DNA from: CAYTWW01 sp043801855
GTDB lineage: Archaea > Nanobdellota > Nanobdellia > Woesearchaeales > GW2011-AR15
Assembly (NCBI GenBank): GCA_043801855.1
Contig: JAZDLQ010000065.1
Coordinates: 1 to 13,939 of the forward strand
Direction: 5' to 3'
Length of the DNA: 13,939 bases
Shown here: one piece after another, positions 1-7,640 of the stretch
How positions within the stretch are numbered: position 1 is the first letter of the stretch
Layout of the letters: every line of letters begins with the position of its first letter
Position numbers and translations under genes: made by a program
The notes under the pieces: model-generated
Told to the model about the DNA's origin: nothing
The model's database searches: none
Seen by the model: only the letters and a program-made list of their open reading frames with translations

Positions 1-3000
1 ATGGGGCCTTGGGAAAAAAAATGTTATGAAATTACTACAAGAGCAGCATGCATTAACAGCTCTGGATGCACTTGGGGCAGCTGCACAGAGCAAGGGTGCT
101 GGAGCTATTCAACATCAACAACATGCAATGCCCAGCCATATTGCTCATGGAATTCTAATTATAATTATTGCGAGTCTGATAGCTGCTACAGCCCAAAGTA
201 CAATGCGGTTGCAGCATGCAGCAATGTTTCAGACAACAAGTTGTGCAGGTGGAATTCGAACTATGGAGGATATTGCGAGCAATTCACATGCCACACATTT
301 GACTATAATCAGACTGGCTGCACTAACGCATTTGTTAGTTTTGGATTAGACTGCGAGTGGGAATCTTCAAATAATATGTGCAATGAGAAAGGGTGCTGGT
401 CTTATTGGAATCAAGCTGATTGCACTGGAAAAGTTGCTAACGGAAAAAACTGCACTTGGAGAATCAGCCAGATGCAGAATTCAGGATGGTGTGAAAAAGT
501 TGGCTGCTGGAGTTTTGACAATATAAGCGTTAGAATGGAAAATCCAAGTGGAAGCACGAACCAAAGTTATTGTGAGCAGAACCAATATAGCTTGCCTTGC
601 GTTTACAATGCTAATGGCGGCTGGTGCTACCAGGATATCTCAACTTTAAGCTGCGCAAATATGACTGATCAAAGAAAATGCTGGGATACTATGTGGTGTT
701 TCTGGGATGATTTTGCTAATACATGCATCGACCCTAGCGGAGGATTCCAGGGAGGAACAATAGGAGGGACAGGGGGTGGAGGAGGGTTTAAGGCACCACC
801 ATGCGCTGTTTTCTATTTAAATGAATCGAACTGCAATAATGTAACAGGATGCCGTTATAATAACAGTCTTAGTGGAACAGCAAGATGTGTTACAGATAAC
901 CCAAGTATAACCCAAAATGGTATAAATTGCAGCCTAATTTTAGATTCTTCTTTATGCAACAGTGTGCCATTTTTGCCGCACTGCTGCACATGGCAGGGAG
1001 ACTCTTGCGATGAAACTAAATTTGACACATCGTGCTGGGATAATATGGCTACACCTCCAGACGGAGCATCTTATTGTGAAGACACATCAGCATACAGCTC
1101 AGAATCAAAATGCAACAAAATAGCAAACTATCCATGGTATATGCCTTGCGTGTGGAATAATGCTACAGGAACTAAAAGATGCGAGTTTGCCAATGACTTA
1201 TTTGGATCTGGTTTACAGGAAGAGGATAAGGGCGATTTAGATTTGATAGACAATAAGCAAGCCTGTGAACAAGGAGGCGGCGGGGTTTGGGTTACTGAAA
1301 GCTATTGTGGAACAGGAGAGCTTTGGAATAAATCAATCACTATTGGAAGATGCACTCCGAAAATGGGTGTAGCAGGAGGAAATTGCGATATAAGCTGTAA
1401 TGATTGCGAATATGCTTCAAGCGGTACAAACCAGAGCACAGAAGCTGCTGCTAGAGAGGCATGCCAAAATTCTGATCTTGGATTTTGTGAATGGATTTCT
1501 GATAATAATGCCCCAAATGGCTACGGCTATTGTAAGTCAAAAGCTGAATTCCAAAGCGGAGCTGTTTCAAAATGCTCATCAACTAATTGTGATGCATGCA
1601 ATATGTATCAGAGCGGTAAAGCAAAAGACAAATGCATAGAATCTGCTTGTAACTGGGCTGTTGATCCATTAGACCAGACTAAAGGGGTATGTATTGGAAA
1701 AGGAGAAAAAACATGCAATGAAGACTGCTCAGCATGTAAAAATCAAGAAGCATGCTCTGAACAAGGAAGGGGCGGGCCAGAAGCAAATAATGGGCAGAAT
1801 CCATGTACATGGGATACTTCTTATAGCATATGTAAACAAGCTTCTGCTGGAGGCAACTCAAATTCAGAGATTTGCTTTAACGGAATGGATGATGATGGAG
1901 ATAATAATATAGATTGCACAGACAGCGGCTGTTATACTGATCCTTTCTGCGGAGGAAGCTCAATGATTAATTGCTTCCAGTACAATAACAACGACACATG
2001 TTTTGCGACAGAAGGATGCTACTGGTTTAATGACAGCTTTGGCAGCTGGTGCGATATGAAATCAGCAATATGCTGGCAGAATGACGGTAATGAGCAGGCT
2101 TGTAGATGGCTAAATGATTCATGTGAATGGCACACACCACCTCCTGGAATGGATGCTATGTGTGATACAAATGAATCTGTGCTAGATATATGTTCAACTT
2201 TAAATAACACCGACTGCAGCCAAAATGGAAACTGCTCATGGTTTGTTGATCCTTGGTGCAGCCAAACTCCAGAAAGTTGCGGAGATAATGCTGGATGGTG
2301 CGGCCATAAATATGAGATTTGCTGGATGAATAATACTATCAATTCAAATATGGATGCGTGCAATGATGCAATAAACACTGTCGGGGTTGGATGCCAATGG
2401 GTGTATGACCCTATGATGGGTGGGGGTCATTGTGAACCTCCATGTTTTAGTTTAGGAAGCAATTGCGCAAGCGATCCTCTTTGTGAAAGCATCTCTGGAT
2501 TCTGTGATCCTATAGGATTTGGCGGTGGTGGAAATGAGATGTTTAACTGCTGGCAATACGACACAGATCAGGTGCAATGCAATAACCAGACTCAATGCTC
2601 ATGGATGATAGAGCAAAGGCCTTTCTGTGATATGAAAATGAATTTTGATTGCGGCCAGTTTGGAAATAGTAAGGTATCTTGCATGGCTAACGGTAATTGC
2701 ACATGGTTTAATCAGAGCGAGCTTAGTGGCGGCATGATGGAAGGAGCATGGTGCGGCATGAAGTTTGAGATTTGCTTTATGAATATGACTCTCCAAACTA
2801 ATTCAACAGCATGTAATCAAAACCCAAACTGCAATTGGAGCAGCTGGAATTCATGCGAGCCAAGCATGTTTATCCAAGGTGCAAATGATGCTCAAAGCTG
2901 CCAACAAAATGGAGGATTATGGAGGACAGGATGGTGTAATCCAGCAGGAATGGCTGGAATGTTTATGGGAATGGCTATGGACAGCCCTCCTGTAATGCTA

Positions 3001-5481
3001 GGAAACGATATCTGCCCTGAAACAGGAATACCCTCTTATGTTGACATATGCGGTGCAGGACTTAAAGACAGCCCTGATAACTGGGGATTAGGAATAGGAG
3101 TGAATGATATAAGAGATGCTGCAATGTGCAACGGAGTAACAACATTCCAGGGGCTTGGTTCAGGAACAAAAGCATCTAAATTTTACTGGTATCTTGATAC
3201 AGACGGCAGACAGACAGGAGGCTGTAGCCTTGATTCTAATACAAGCAATGTTGGCTGGGACTTATTATTTAATTACCTAGCAAGCTATACTGATGGAAGC
3301 TTATCAGAAACAAGAACAGCGTATAGATGTGTAAATAGCCAATGGACTGTTACAAACATACAATTAAATAGCTGGAAAGAAAAGATGTGCAATGAGTTAC
3401 AGGGAGCAATGGTAGCATTAAATAAAGATGACCTTATGAATTTTGAAGGGTTATTGAATTCATCAAGCAACATAAGATTCTATTTTATAACTGCAAACGG
3501 CTCAACTAATTCAAGCTCTCCTGTAGATATATTAGGACCTCTGTATTACACTCCTGGAACTATTGACTTTCTGTCAGAATGCTGCTGGGCATTAGGAGAC
3601 GCTAATCTTGACTGCGATGCAGATGGATTATCTCCTGCAAACGATCCTAACTGCCAGTCCATGAAAGGAGACGGATTTATTAAATTTGAAGATTGCTGGG
3701 GAGATGGCAGAGATGATGATGGAGACAGCTATACTGATTGTTGGGATCCTGACTGCAAAGGAAACACTTACTGTGTACAAAATAGATTAGGTGTAGAATC
3801 TTCAGGCTATGTTGATACAACATCTCCAAAGATTTTGTTCTGGCATATAGAGAAGTATCCTGATGCTGCATTACTGAATTTTGACTCAGACGAGCCAACA
3901 AACGGAACAGTGTTCTTCTACGGCCAAAACAAGAGTTGCTTATCAGGTAATTTAAATGCAACACTCTATGATGTTGGCATATGGAATGCTGATACTCCTA
4001 ACTTCAAAAACTGGCATGAAGTAGAATTATATAATGACGGTGGAATAAATTCGCTGGATTATGCACTTGAAAACGGCACGACTTATTTCTACAAGTTCAA
4101 AGTATGCGATACAGCAGGCAACTGCGCTCAGAGCGCATGCGCAAACTTCACAACAATACCTTCTATAGGTTCATGCAGCAAATGCAGCTTCATCTTCAAC
4201 CTAGATTTGCCAAGCTCAATAAGCCTTGATCTTGATTTAAACAATTCAGGCTCATATGCTAGCAGGCTGCATGATCAATGCGGTTCATCTGCAGGATTCT
4301 TGGTTAATTATACTGAGGTAAGATCGGTGAATATGAAATTTACAGATAGTTCAACAACACCTGCTACAGAAATATATTTGATTGGAGCAAGACTTACAAG
4401 AAGTATAATGCACAATCAGGAAATAAGAAAAATAAACAAGGCAGGAGGCATAAAAGCAGGAACAACATTAACCGCAGCAGGAACAATAGTAGGATATGCA
4501 GGCCTAGATAAGGAAATAACAAACAAGCTTGTAGATAAATTACATCCAAAATCATGCATGATAAAAATACCTGGAACAGGAACTTGCGACAAACTGTACC
4601 ACTGTGATGACAGCCTTGGAAACTGCGTTGATAAGACTAGCATTGCAATATTAAACCAGACAGGAAGCAACTATTGCATATGGAATATACCATGCACCTT
4701 CTCAACGTATGCAGGAGGACAACCAGGAACTCCTACATCTAATCCTCCACCAGGAGGCAGTGGCGGTGGCGGAGGCGGCGGTGGAAAAGCATTACCTTCA
4801 AATGCTGCTGGAAAAGCATCCCATACATGGGATTCTATAGCAGCAGGACAAACAACAGCTATGAATATTAACAGCGAATTAATAGCTATAAACGGACTGA
4901 CATTTACTGTTAAGAACCAAATAAAATCTGTGTCTTTGGATGTTTTAAGCCTTAAGGATAAGCCAGCTGAAATAATAGTTCCAGACAACACAATTTACCA
5001 ATATCTTCAAATTACAACCACAATGACTGAAATTGATTTTACTAAGGCGGAGATCAAATTTAAAGTATCCAAAACCTGGATTGATGAAAATAAAATAGAA
5101 ATTTCATCTATAGTATTAAACAGATATGCTAATAACAAATGGGAAAAACTGACTACAAAGTTGTTAAGCAGTGATGCTACTTACTATTATTTTAGCTCTG
5201 CTGCATCTGGATTCAGCTATTTTGCAATTACAGGAGCTGCTAAAACAACAGCTGAAGAACAAAAGGAAGCGCTGCAGGAAGAATCAAAGCCCATTCAAGA
5301 AGTAACCGGAGAATCAGTATCAGAAGAAATAATTGAAGAAGAGCAAGGAAAAAGAAAATCAGCAATGGAATTTATAAAAAACCTGCCTACAACTGTAATT
5401 ACAGTAATAATACTGGCTGTTGTGCTGATATTAATAAGCTTGATAATAACAAAGAAGAAAAACCAAGGCAATAAACCTTAA
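1..5481 (+). CDS. Giant Cys/Trp-repeat surface protein, C-terminally anchored (5' end beyond window)
   Basis: The reading frame is open from the first base for 1826 codons. The first codon is ATG but no signal peptide follows, and the Cys repeat is already running at residue 8, so this is probably an internal Met of a longer gene. I count about 130 Cys, the last at 1565. Residues 8-170 are tandem units of 25-37 residues with the pattern C-(W/Y/H)-x-C-x-CxW-x-C (units start at C8, C33, C62, C97, C132, C169). Related modules recur to about 990, split by Gly-rich linkers (247-262, 841-844). Two DDDGD motifs (630-634, 1238-1242), each followed by a DC..xDxxC pattern, look calcium-binding. A fibronectin-III-like segment spans about 1271-1386. 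A Gly run (1585-1595) leads to a PGF-pre-PGF-type domain (1601-1745: YQYL, KTWIDEN, GFSYFAITG), an acidic stalk, one membrane helix (1797-1817) and a basic tail. Many N-x-S/T sequons fit an exported glycoprotein. The ligand is unknown. Confidence 0.9.
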   Translation: MGPWEKKCYEITTRAACINSSGCTWGSCTEQGCWSYSTSTTCNAQPYCSWNSNYNYCESDSCYSPKYNAVAACSNVSDNKLCRWNSNYGGYCEQFTCHTFDYNQTGCTNAFVSFGLDCEWESSNNMCNEKGCWSYWNQADCTGKVANGKNCTWRISQMQNSGWCEKVGCWSFDNISVRMENPSGSTNQSYCEQNQYSLPCVYNANGGWCYQDISTLSCANMTDQRKCWDTMWCFWDDFANTCIDPSGGFQGGTIGGTGGGGGFKAPPCAVFYLNESNCNNVTGCRYNNSLSGTARCVTDNPSITQNGINCSLILDSSLCNSVPFLPHCCTWQGDSCDETKFDTSCWDNMATPPDGASYCEDTSAYSSESKCNKIANYPWYMPCVWNNATGTKRCEFANDLFGSGLQEEDKGDLDLIDNKQACEQGGGGVWVTESYCGTGELWNKSITIGRCTPKMGVAGGNCDISCNDCEYASSGTNQSTEAAAREACQNSDLGFCEWISDNNAPNGYGYCKSKAEFQSGAVSKCSSTNCDACNMYQSGKAKDKCIESACNWAVDPLDQTKGVCIGKGEKTCNEDCSACKNQEACSEQGRGGPEANNGQNPCTWDTSYSICKQASAGGNSNSEICFNGMDDDGDNNIDCTDSGCYTDPFCGGSSMINCFQYNNNDTCFATEGCYWFNDSFGSWCDMKSAICWQNDGNEQACRWLNDSCEWHTPPPGMDAMCDTNESVLDICSTLNNTDCSQNGNCSWFVDPWCSQTPESCGDNAGWCGHKYEICWMNNTINSNMDACNDAINTVGVGCQWVYDPMMGGGHCEPPCFSLGSNCASDPLCESISGFCDPIGFGGGGNEMFNCWQYDTDQVQCNNQTQCSWMIEQRPFCDMKMNFDCGQFGNSKVSCMANGNCTWFNQSELSGGMMEGAWCGMKFEICFMNMTLQTNSTACNQNPNCNWSSWNSCEPSMFIQGANDAQSCQQNGGLWRTGWCNPAGMAGMFMGMAMDSPPVMLGNDICPETGIPSYVDICGAGLKDSPDNWGLGIGVNDIRDAAMCNGVTTFQGLGSGTKASKFYWYLDTDGRQTGGCSLDSNTSNVGWDLLFNYLASYTDGSLSETRTAYRCVNSQWTVTNIQLNSWKEKMCNELQGAMVALNKDDLMNFEGLLNSSSNIRFYFITANGSTNSSSPVDILGPLYYTPGTIDFLSECCWALGDANLDCDADGLSPANDPNCQSMKGDGFIKFEDCWGDGRDDDGDSYTDCWDPDCKGNTYCVQNRLGVESSGYVDTTSPKILFWHIEKYPDAALLNFDSDEPTNGTVFFYGQNKSCLSGNLNATLYDVGIWNADTPNFKNWHEVELYNDGGINSLDYALENGTTYFYKFKVCDTAGNCAQSACANFTTIPSIGSCSKCSFIFNLDLPSSISLDLDLNNSGSYASRLHDQCGSSAGFLVNYTEVRSVNMKFTDSSTTPATEIYLIGARLTRSIMHNQEIRKINKAGGIKAGTTLTAAGTIVGYAGLDKEITNKLVDKLHPKSCMIKIPGTGTCDKLYHCDDSLGNCVDKTSIAILNQTGSNYCIWNIPCTFSTYAGGQPGTPTSNPPPGGSGGGGGGGGKALPSNAAGKASHTWDSIAAGQTTAMNINSELIAINGLTFTVKNQIKSVSLDVLSLKDKPAEIIVPDNTIYQYLQITTTMTEIDFTKAEIKFKVSKTWIDENKIEISSIVLNRYANNKWEKLTTKLLSSDATYYYFSSAASGFSYFAITGAAKTTAEEQKEALQEESKPIQEVTGESVSEEIIEEEQGKRKSAMEFIKNLPTTVITVIILAVVLILISLIITKKKNQGNKP

Positions 5482-5501
5482 TTTTCTTTTTCTTTCCTTT
5501 T
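5482..5501 (+). terminator. Pyrimidine-rich terminator of the giant gene
   Basis: The 20 bases between the two convergent stop codons are almost only T and C, with several T runs starting right after the stop. Archaeal RNA polymerase terminates at U-rich tracts without needing a hairpin, so this fits the 3' end of the plus-strand transcript. No hairpin is visible. Confidence 0.5.
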
Positions 5502-6368
5502 CTATTTTATTACAATAGAAGCGTAACCTACCGCATTACTATAATCGTTAACTATATCTCCTGAAGTATAATATTTCAGTAAAGATGCTTCTGATGCATT
5601 TAGCAGTTTGCATAAATGCAATAAAGTGGCAATTCCATAATAACCGCAGACTGTTGCTCCAGTTTCATTGACGTAATTTAAAAAGCCTTCAGGATTTAAT
5701 TTTTCTATGAAATCAATCCCGTCTTTGTCAAGCTTGTATAGATTTTCTTTTACATTTCTTACAAAAGGCAGATATCCATAGCTGACTCCATAATGTGTGA
5801 AGTCAGATGAAGCAATAATACAAACTTTCTTTCTAGTCTGCTTGATTGTTTTCTTTATGCTCTCAGCAATCTCTTTGTAGTTAATATTTGGAGAGGCTAT
5901 CACAGGAGTAATCTTTATCTTATCAATATTATCTTTATTAACAAACTGCAAAAAAGGCAGCTGGACTTCAATAGAATGTTCTTTGCTATGCGCATTCTCA
6001 TTGGCTTTTAACTGGGAATTTGCAATCAGAACTCTTGTGAATTCCTGGTCGTTTTTTAATGTTCCAAGAGGAGTTTTCCAATCCTGTAATGATACACAGG
6101 AACCATAGCCAGAATGGCTCAGTCCTATCAAAATAAATAAGTCAGGAATATATGATTCTGCAATCTCCTTGAAAGACCATGCAGCGCAAGGCCCGCTGTA
6201 AACATAGCCTGCGTGCGGAGCAATAATTGCCATTATTTTCTTATTATCCTTCTTTTCAGGAATAGCTCCAGGACCAAATTTATGAGAAAAGCATTCGCTT
6301 ATCTGCTTTTCTAATTCTTCAGCATTATCCTCATAAAACATTCCTGCTACAATAGGTTCTCTAACCAT
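5502..6368 (-). CDS. MEMO1 family protein (AmmeMemoRadiSam system protein B)
   Basis: The protein matches the MEMO1 family, which has the fold of class III extradiol dioxygenases (LigB) and occurs across archaea and eukaryotes. Counting from the longest possible start (293 residues), the N-terminus reads VREPIVAGMFY, followed by APHAGYVYSGP (H57), LIGLSHSGYG (H90), EHSIEVQLPFL (135-145), ASSDFTHYG (D194, H197), VCGYYG (C246) and TSGD (273-276). H57, H90 and C246 align with the metal-binding His/His/Cys set of human MEMO1. The archaeal function is not settled; the AMMECR1 and radical-SAM partners are not in this window. I start it at the second ATG (6368) rather than 6383: the TATA-like TTTAAATATT at 6394-6403 lies about 30 bases from 6368 but only 15 from 6383, and family members usually begin a few residues before the REP/VAG motif. 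The gene converges on the giant gene and diverges from the pilin-like gene. Confidence 0.9.
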   Translation of the reverse strand: MVREPIVAGMFYEDNAEELEKQISECFSHKFGPGAIPEKKDNKKIMAIIAPHAGYVYSGPCAAWSFKEIAESYIPDLFILIGLSHSGYGSCVSLQDWKTPLGTLKNDQEFTRVLIANSQLKANENAHSKEHSIEVQLPFLQFVNKDNIDKIKITPVIASPNINYKEIAESIKKTIKQTRKKVCIIASSDFTHYGVSYGYLPFVRNVKENLYKLDKDGIDFIEKLNPEGFLNYVNETGATVCGYYGIATLLHLCKLLNASEASLLKYYTSGDIVNDYSNAVGYASIVIK

Positions 6369-6393
6369 TTTTATTGAAAGCATTAATTGCCTG

Positions 6394-6403
6394 AATATTT
6401 AAA
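6394..6403 (-). promoter_or_regulatory. TATA box of the MEMO1 gene
   Basis: On the minus strand the sequence reads TTTAAATATT. Its centre is about 30 bases upstream of the ATG at 6368, as expected for a leaderless or near-leaderless archaeal mRNA. This spacing is what decides between the two candidate start codons. Confidence 0.5.
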
Positions 6404-6421
6404 CCTAACGAAAATCAAAAA

Positions 6422-6432
6422 TTTTAAATATA
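6422..6432 (+). promoter_or_regulatory. TATA box of the pilin-like gene
   Basis: TTTTAAATATA is centred about 27 bases upstream of the ATG at 6454 and about 21 upstream of the ATG at 6448. It lies 18 bases from the oppositely oriented TATA box of the MEMO1 gene, forming a compact divergent promoter. The spacing favours the inner ATG. Confidence 0.55.
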
Positions 6433-6453
6433 CGCCTTATAAAATTAATGAAT

Positions 6454-6879
6454 ATGGCTGATGAAAAGAGATCACAGGCTTTTGCAGAGTTCTTTATTAC
6501 TTATGGCTGGGCGCTGCTGGTAATATTAGTTGCTTTAGGAATACTTGTTTATTTTGGCCTGGTAAATGTTGAAGGATCTACATGCAAGATAGCTCCAAAA
6601 ATACAATGCAAGGACTACCAATTGGAGAATGATAAAGTGATATTAACAATACAGAACAATATGGGCGAATTGCTGCTCGGAGTGGATGTTGGAGTCCAGG
6701 GATGCACTGAAATGGACCAAGGCAATATACTTGATAAGGACAAACAGGATATTTTTGTAATAAATGGCTGTGGCTTTAAGATTGGAGACAGGGTTGATAC
6801 TTTAATCAATTTTACTTATATAACTGAGGAAGGCAAAACTTACACAAAAATAGGAAAATTGATAAAAACAATTTCCTAA
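6454..6879 (+). CDS. Pilin-like protein with class III signal peptide
   Basis: A small exported protein (141 residues from the chosen start). The N-terminus reads MADEKRSQAFAEFFITYGWALLVI, here split as a basic head (MADEKRS), Q at +1, E at +5, and then a hydrophobic helix to about residue 36. This QxxxE plus TYGWA pattern is typical of archaeal type IV pilin-like proteins cleaved before Q by an EppA/FlaK-type prepilin peptidase. The usual Gly at -1 is Ser here, which still leaves a small residue. After the helix the mature part is a short beta-rich domain with four Cys that could form two disulfides. I prefer the ATG at 6454 over 6448 because of TATA spacing; the longer form adds only Met-Asn. 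It could be a pseudopilin, an adhesive pilus subunit or an uncharacterised envelope protein. No pilus assembly ATPase or membrane platform gene is in the window. Confidence 0.75.
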   Translation: MADEKRSQAFAEFFITYGWALLVILVALGILVYFGLVNVEGSTCKIAPKIQCKDYQLENDKVILTIQNNMGELLLGVDVGVQGCTEMDQGNILDKDKQDIFVINGCGFKIGDRVDTLINFTYITEEGKTYTKIGKLIKTIS

Positions 6880-6912
6880 GTTCCTTGTTTTGGCTTTCTC
6901 TTTAACTTTTTC
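6880..6912. terminator. T-rich convergent terminator region
   Basis: The 33 bases between the convergent stop codons contain T-rich stretches that continue into the last codons of the minus-strand gene (T runs up to about 6923). They suit plus-strand U-tract termination of the pilin-like gene. The minus strand is A-rich here, so a terminator for the membrane-protein gene is not evident. Confidence 0.4.
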
Positions 6913-7401
6913 TTATTTTTTTCTAGTTATACCTAAATATATCAAATAAAGTATATATGCAAATATCGTAAATATTAATGTATAATGTAATAAATAATCC
7001 CATCCAGCTGATTTTTTCAGGATAACTTTAAACATAATAACAAACAATTCTACTATAATCAACCATATGAAAAAAATATGCCCTTGTCTTATTTTTACAT
7101 TTTTAAAAAAAGACTCAAAGATTCTACCTAATATAATACCTACAATAGCATTGAAAACTATGGTAAAAAGTAGGCTTAGGATAAAGTAATATTGGTCAAA
7201 AAGAATATTAACTAATAATTTTCCAGGCAATAGGGGAATCATAGGTATATTACAAACAATTCCTACGTCTGAATGTGCATTTCTTGTTGTAACATAACAG
7301 ATTAATGTTAAGAAAAATGATACTAAAGAAATAATTAAAAAAATAATTCCTCCTTTTTGCCAATATCTTAACCCTCCCCACCATTTAACAAACTTGCGCA
7401 T
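6913..7401 (-). CDS. Small four-helix membrane protein, function unknown
   Basis: 162 residues with a basic, Trp-rich N-terminus (MRKFVKWWGGLRYWQKGG) followed by predicted membrane helices at about 17-37, 72-94, 107-127 and 138-158, and a short basic tail (TRKK). A Cys/Pro-containing stretch (50-60: CNIPMIPLLPG) sits between helices 1 and 2 and is probably exposed or re-entrant. I do not recognise a family with certainty; the general layout resembles small uncharacterised archaeal inner-membrane proteins that start with a WRYWxKGG-like segment. The start is supported by a TATA-like element 27 bases upstream and by the absence of an alternative nearby ATG. It is convergent with the pilin-like gene and divergent from the nuclease gene. 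No function can be assigned. Confidence 0.7.
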   Translation of the reverse strand: MRKFVKWWGGLRYWQKGGIIFLIISLVSFFLTLICYVTTRNAHSDVGIVCNIPMIPLLPGKLLVNILFDQYYFILSLLFTIVFNAIVGIILGRIFESFFKNVKIRQGHIFFIWLIIVELFVIMFKVILKKSAGWDYLLHYTLIFTIFAYILYLIYLGITRKK

Positions 7402-7423
7402 ATCTTCGTTTTATTCATTTAGA

Positions 7424-7433
7424 CTATAAAAAA
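7424..7433 (-). promoter_or_regulatory. TATA box of the membrane-protein gene
   Basis: On the minus strand TTTTTTATAG is centred 27 bases upstream of the start codon at 7401, which predicts a leaderless transcript and supports that start. Confidence 0.45.
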
Positions 7434-7472
7434 TTTCCTAAAAAACCAGGAGTTTTATCTTTCTTGTTAATA

Positions 7473-7489
7473 CCACTGGCCACTGGCCA
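7473..7489. repeat. Tandem CCACTGG heptamer in a GC-rich island
   Basis: CCACTGG occurs twice back to back (7473-7479, 7480-7486) and is followed by CCA. Each junction also creates the palindrome TGGCCA (7477-7482 and 7484-7489). The surrounding 30 bases (7471-7500), including ACGCGT at 7493-7498, are clearly richer in G+C than the rest of this AT-rich spacer. It may be a protein-binding site or a remnant of inserted DNA. Confidence 0.5.
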
Positions 7490-7530
7490 ACCACGCGTGA
7501 GGTATTTAAAGGAAACCTTGTTACCATTTT

Positions 7531-7549
7531 TGATTTTTATTTAAAATCA
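7531..7549. repeat. Inverted repeat TGATTTT / AAAATCA
   Basis: Seven-base perfect arms (7531-7537 and 7543-7549) flank a five-base spacer TATTT. The same TTTTGATTTTT core recurs 47 bases downstream in a second dyad, so the two sites look like copies of one operator or RNA hairpin in the leader of the nuclease gene. Confidence 0.5.
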
Positions 7550-7557
7550 CCTTAAAT

Positions 7558-7570
7558 ATAGTTCAACTAT
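7558..7570. repeat. Perfect dyad ATAGTT-C-AACTAT
   Basis: Six-base perfect arms around a single C. It lies between the two TTTTGATT-type inverted repeats upstream of the nuclease gene. The half-site ATAGTT recurs at 7607-7612, just before the gene. It is a candidate binding site for a dimeric regulator. Confidence 0.45.
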
Positions 7571-7574
7571 CAAA

Positions 7575-7598
7575 TTTTGATTTTTGTTTTAATCAAAA
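7575..7598. repeat. Inverted repeat TTTTGATT / AATCAAAA
   Basis: Eight-base perfect arms (7575-7582, 7591-7598) with an eight-base T-rich spacer, ending about 4 bases before the TATA-like TTATATA of the nuclease gene. Its arms share the TTTTGATT core with the dyad at 7531-7549. Confidence 0.5.
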
Positions 7599-7602
7599 TC
7601 AA

Positions 7603-7609
7603 TTATATA
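7603..7609 (+). promoter_or_regulatory. Possible TATA box of the nuclease gene
   Basis: TTATATA centred on 7606 predicts transcription starting near 7630-7633, just before the ATG at 7641. A second TATA-like stretch, TATTTAAA at 7503-7510, would instead give a leader of about 105 bases that carries the dyads as RNA hairpins. The sequence alone does not decide between them. Confidence 0.35.
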
Positions 7610-7640
7610 GTTTCACTGCAGTAAAAATGGATGATTTAAA

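Noticed and set aside
8..990. Nucleotide tandem repeat or CRISPR-like array in the giant gene
   Set aside because: The periodicity is in protein space (Cys/Trp spacing); at the nucleotide level the units differ too much and there are no constant repeats with unique spacers.
4671..4991. Minus-strand ORF with a poly-Pro stretch
   Set aside because: It is the antisense of the Gly linker and PGF-pre-PGF-type domain of the giant protein, where the sense frame is clearly coding.
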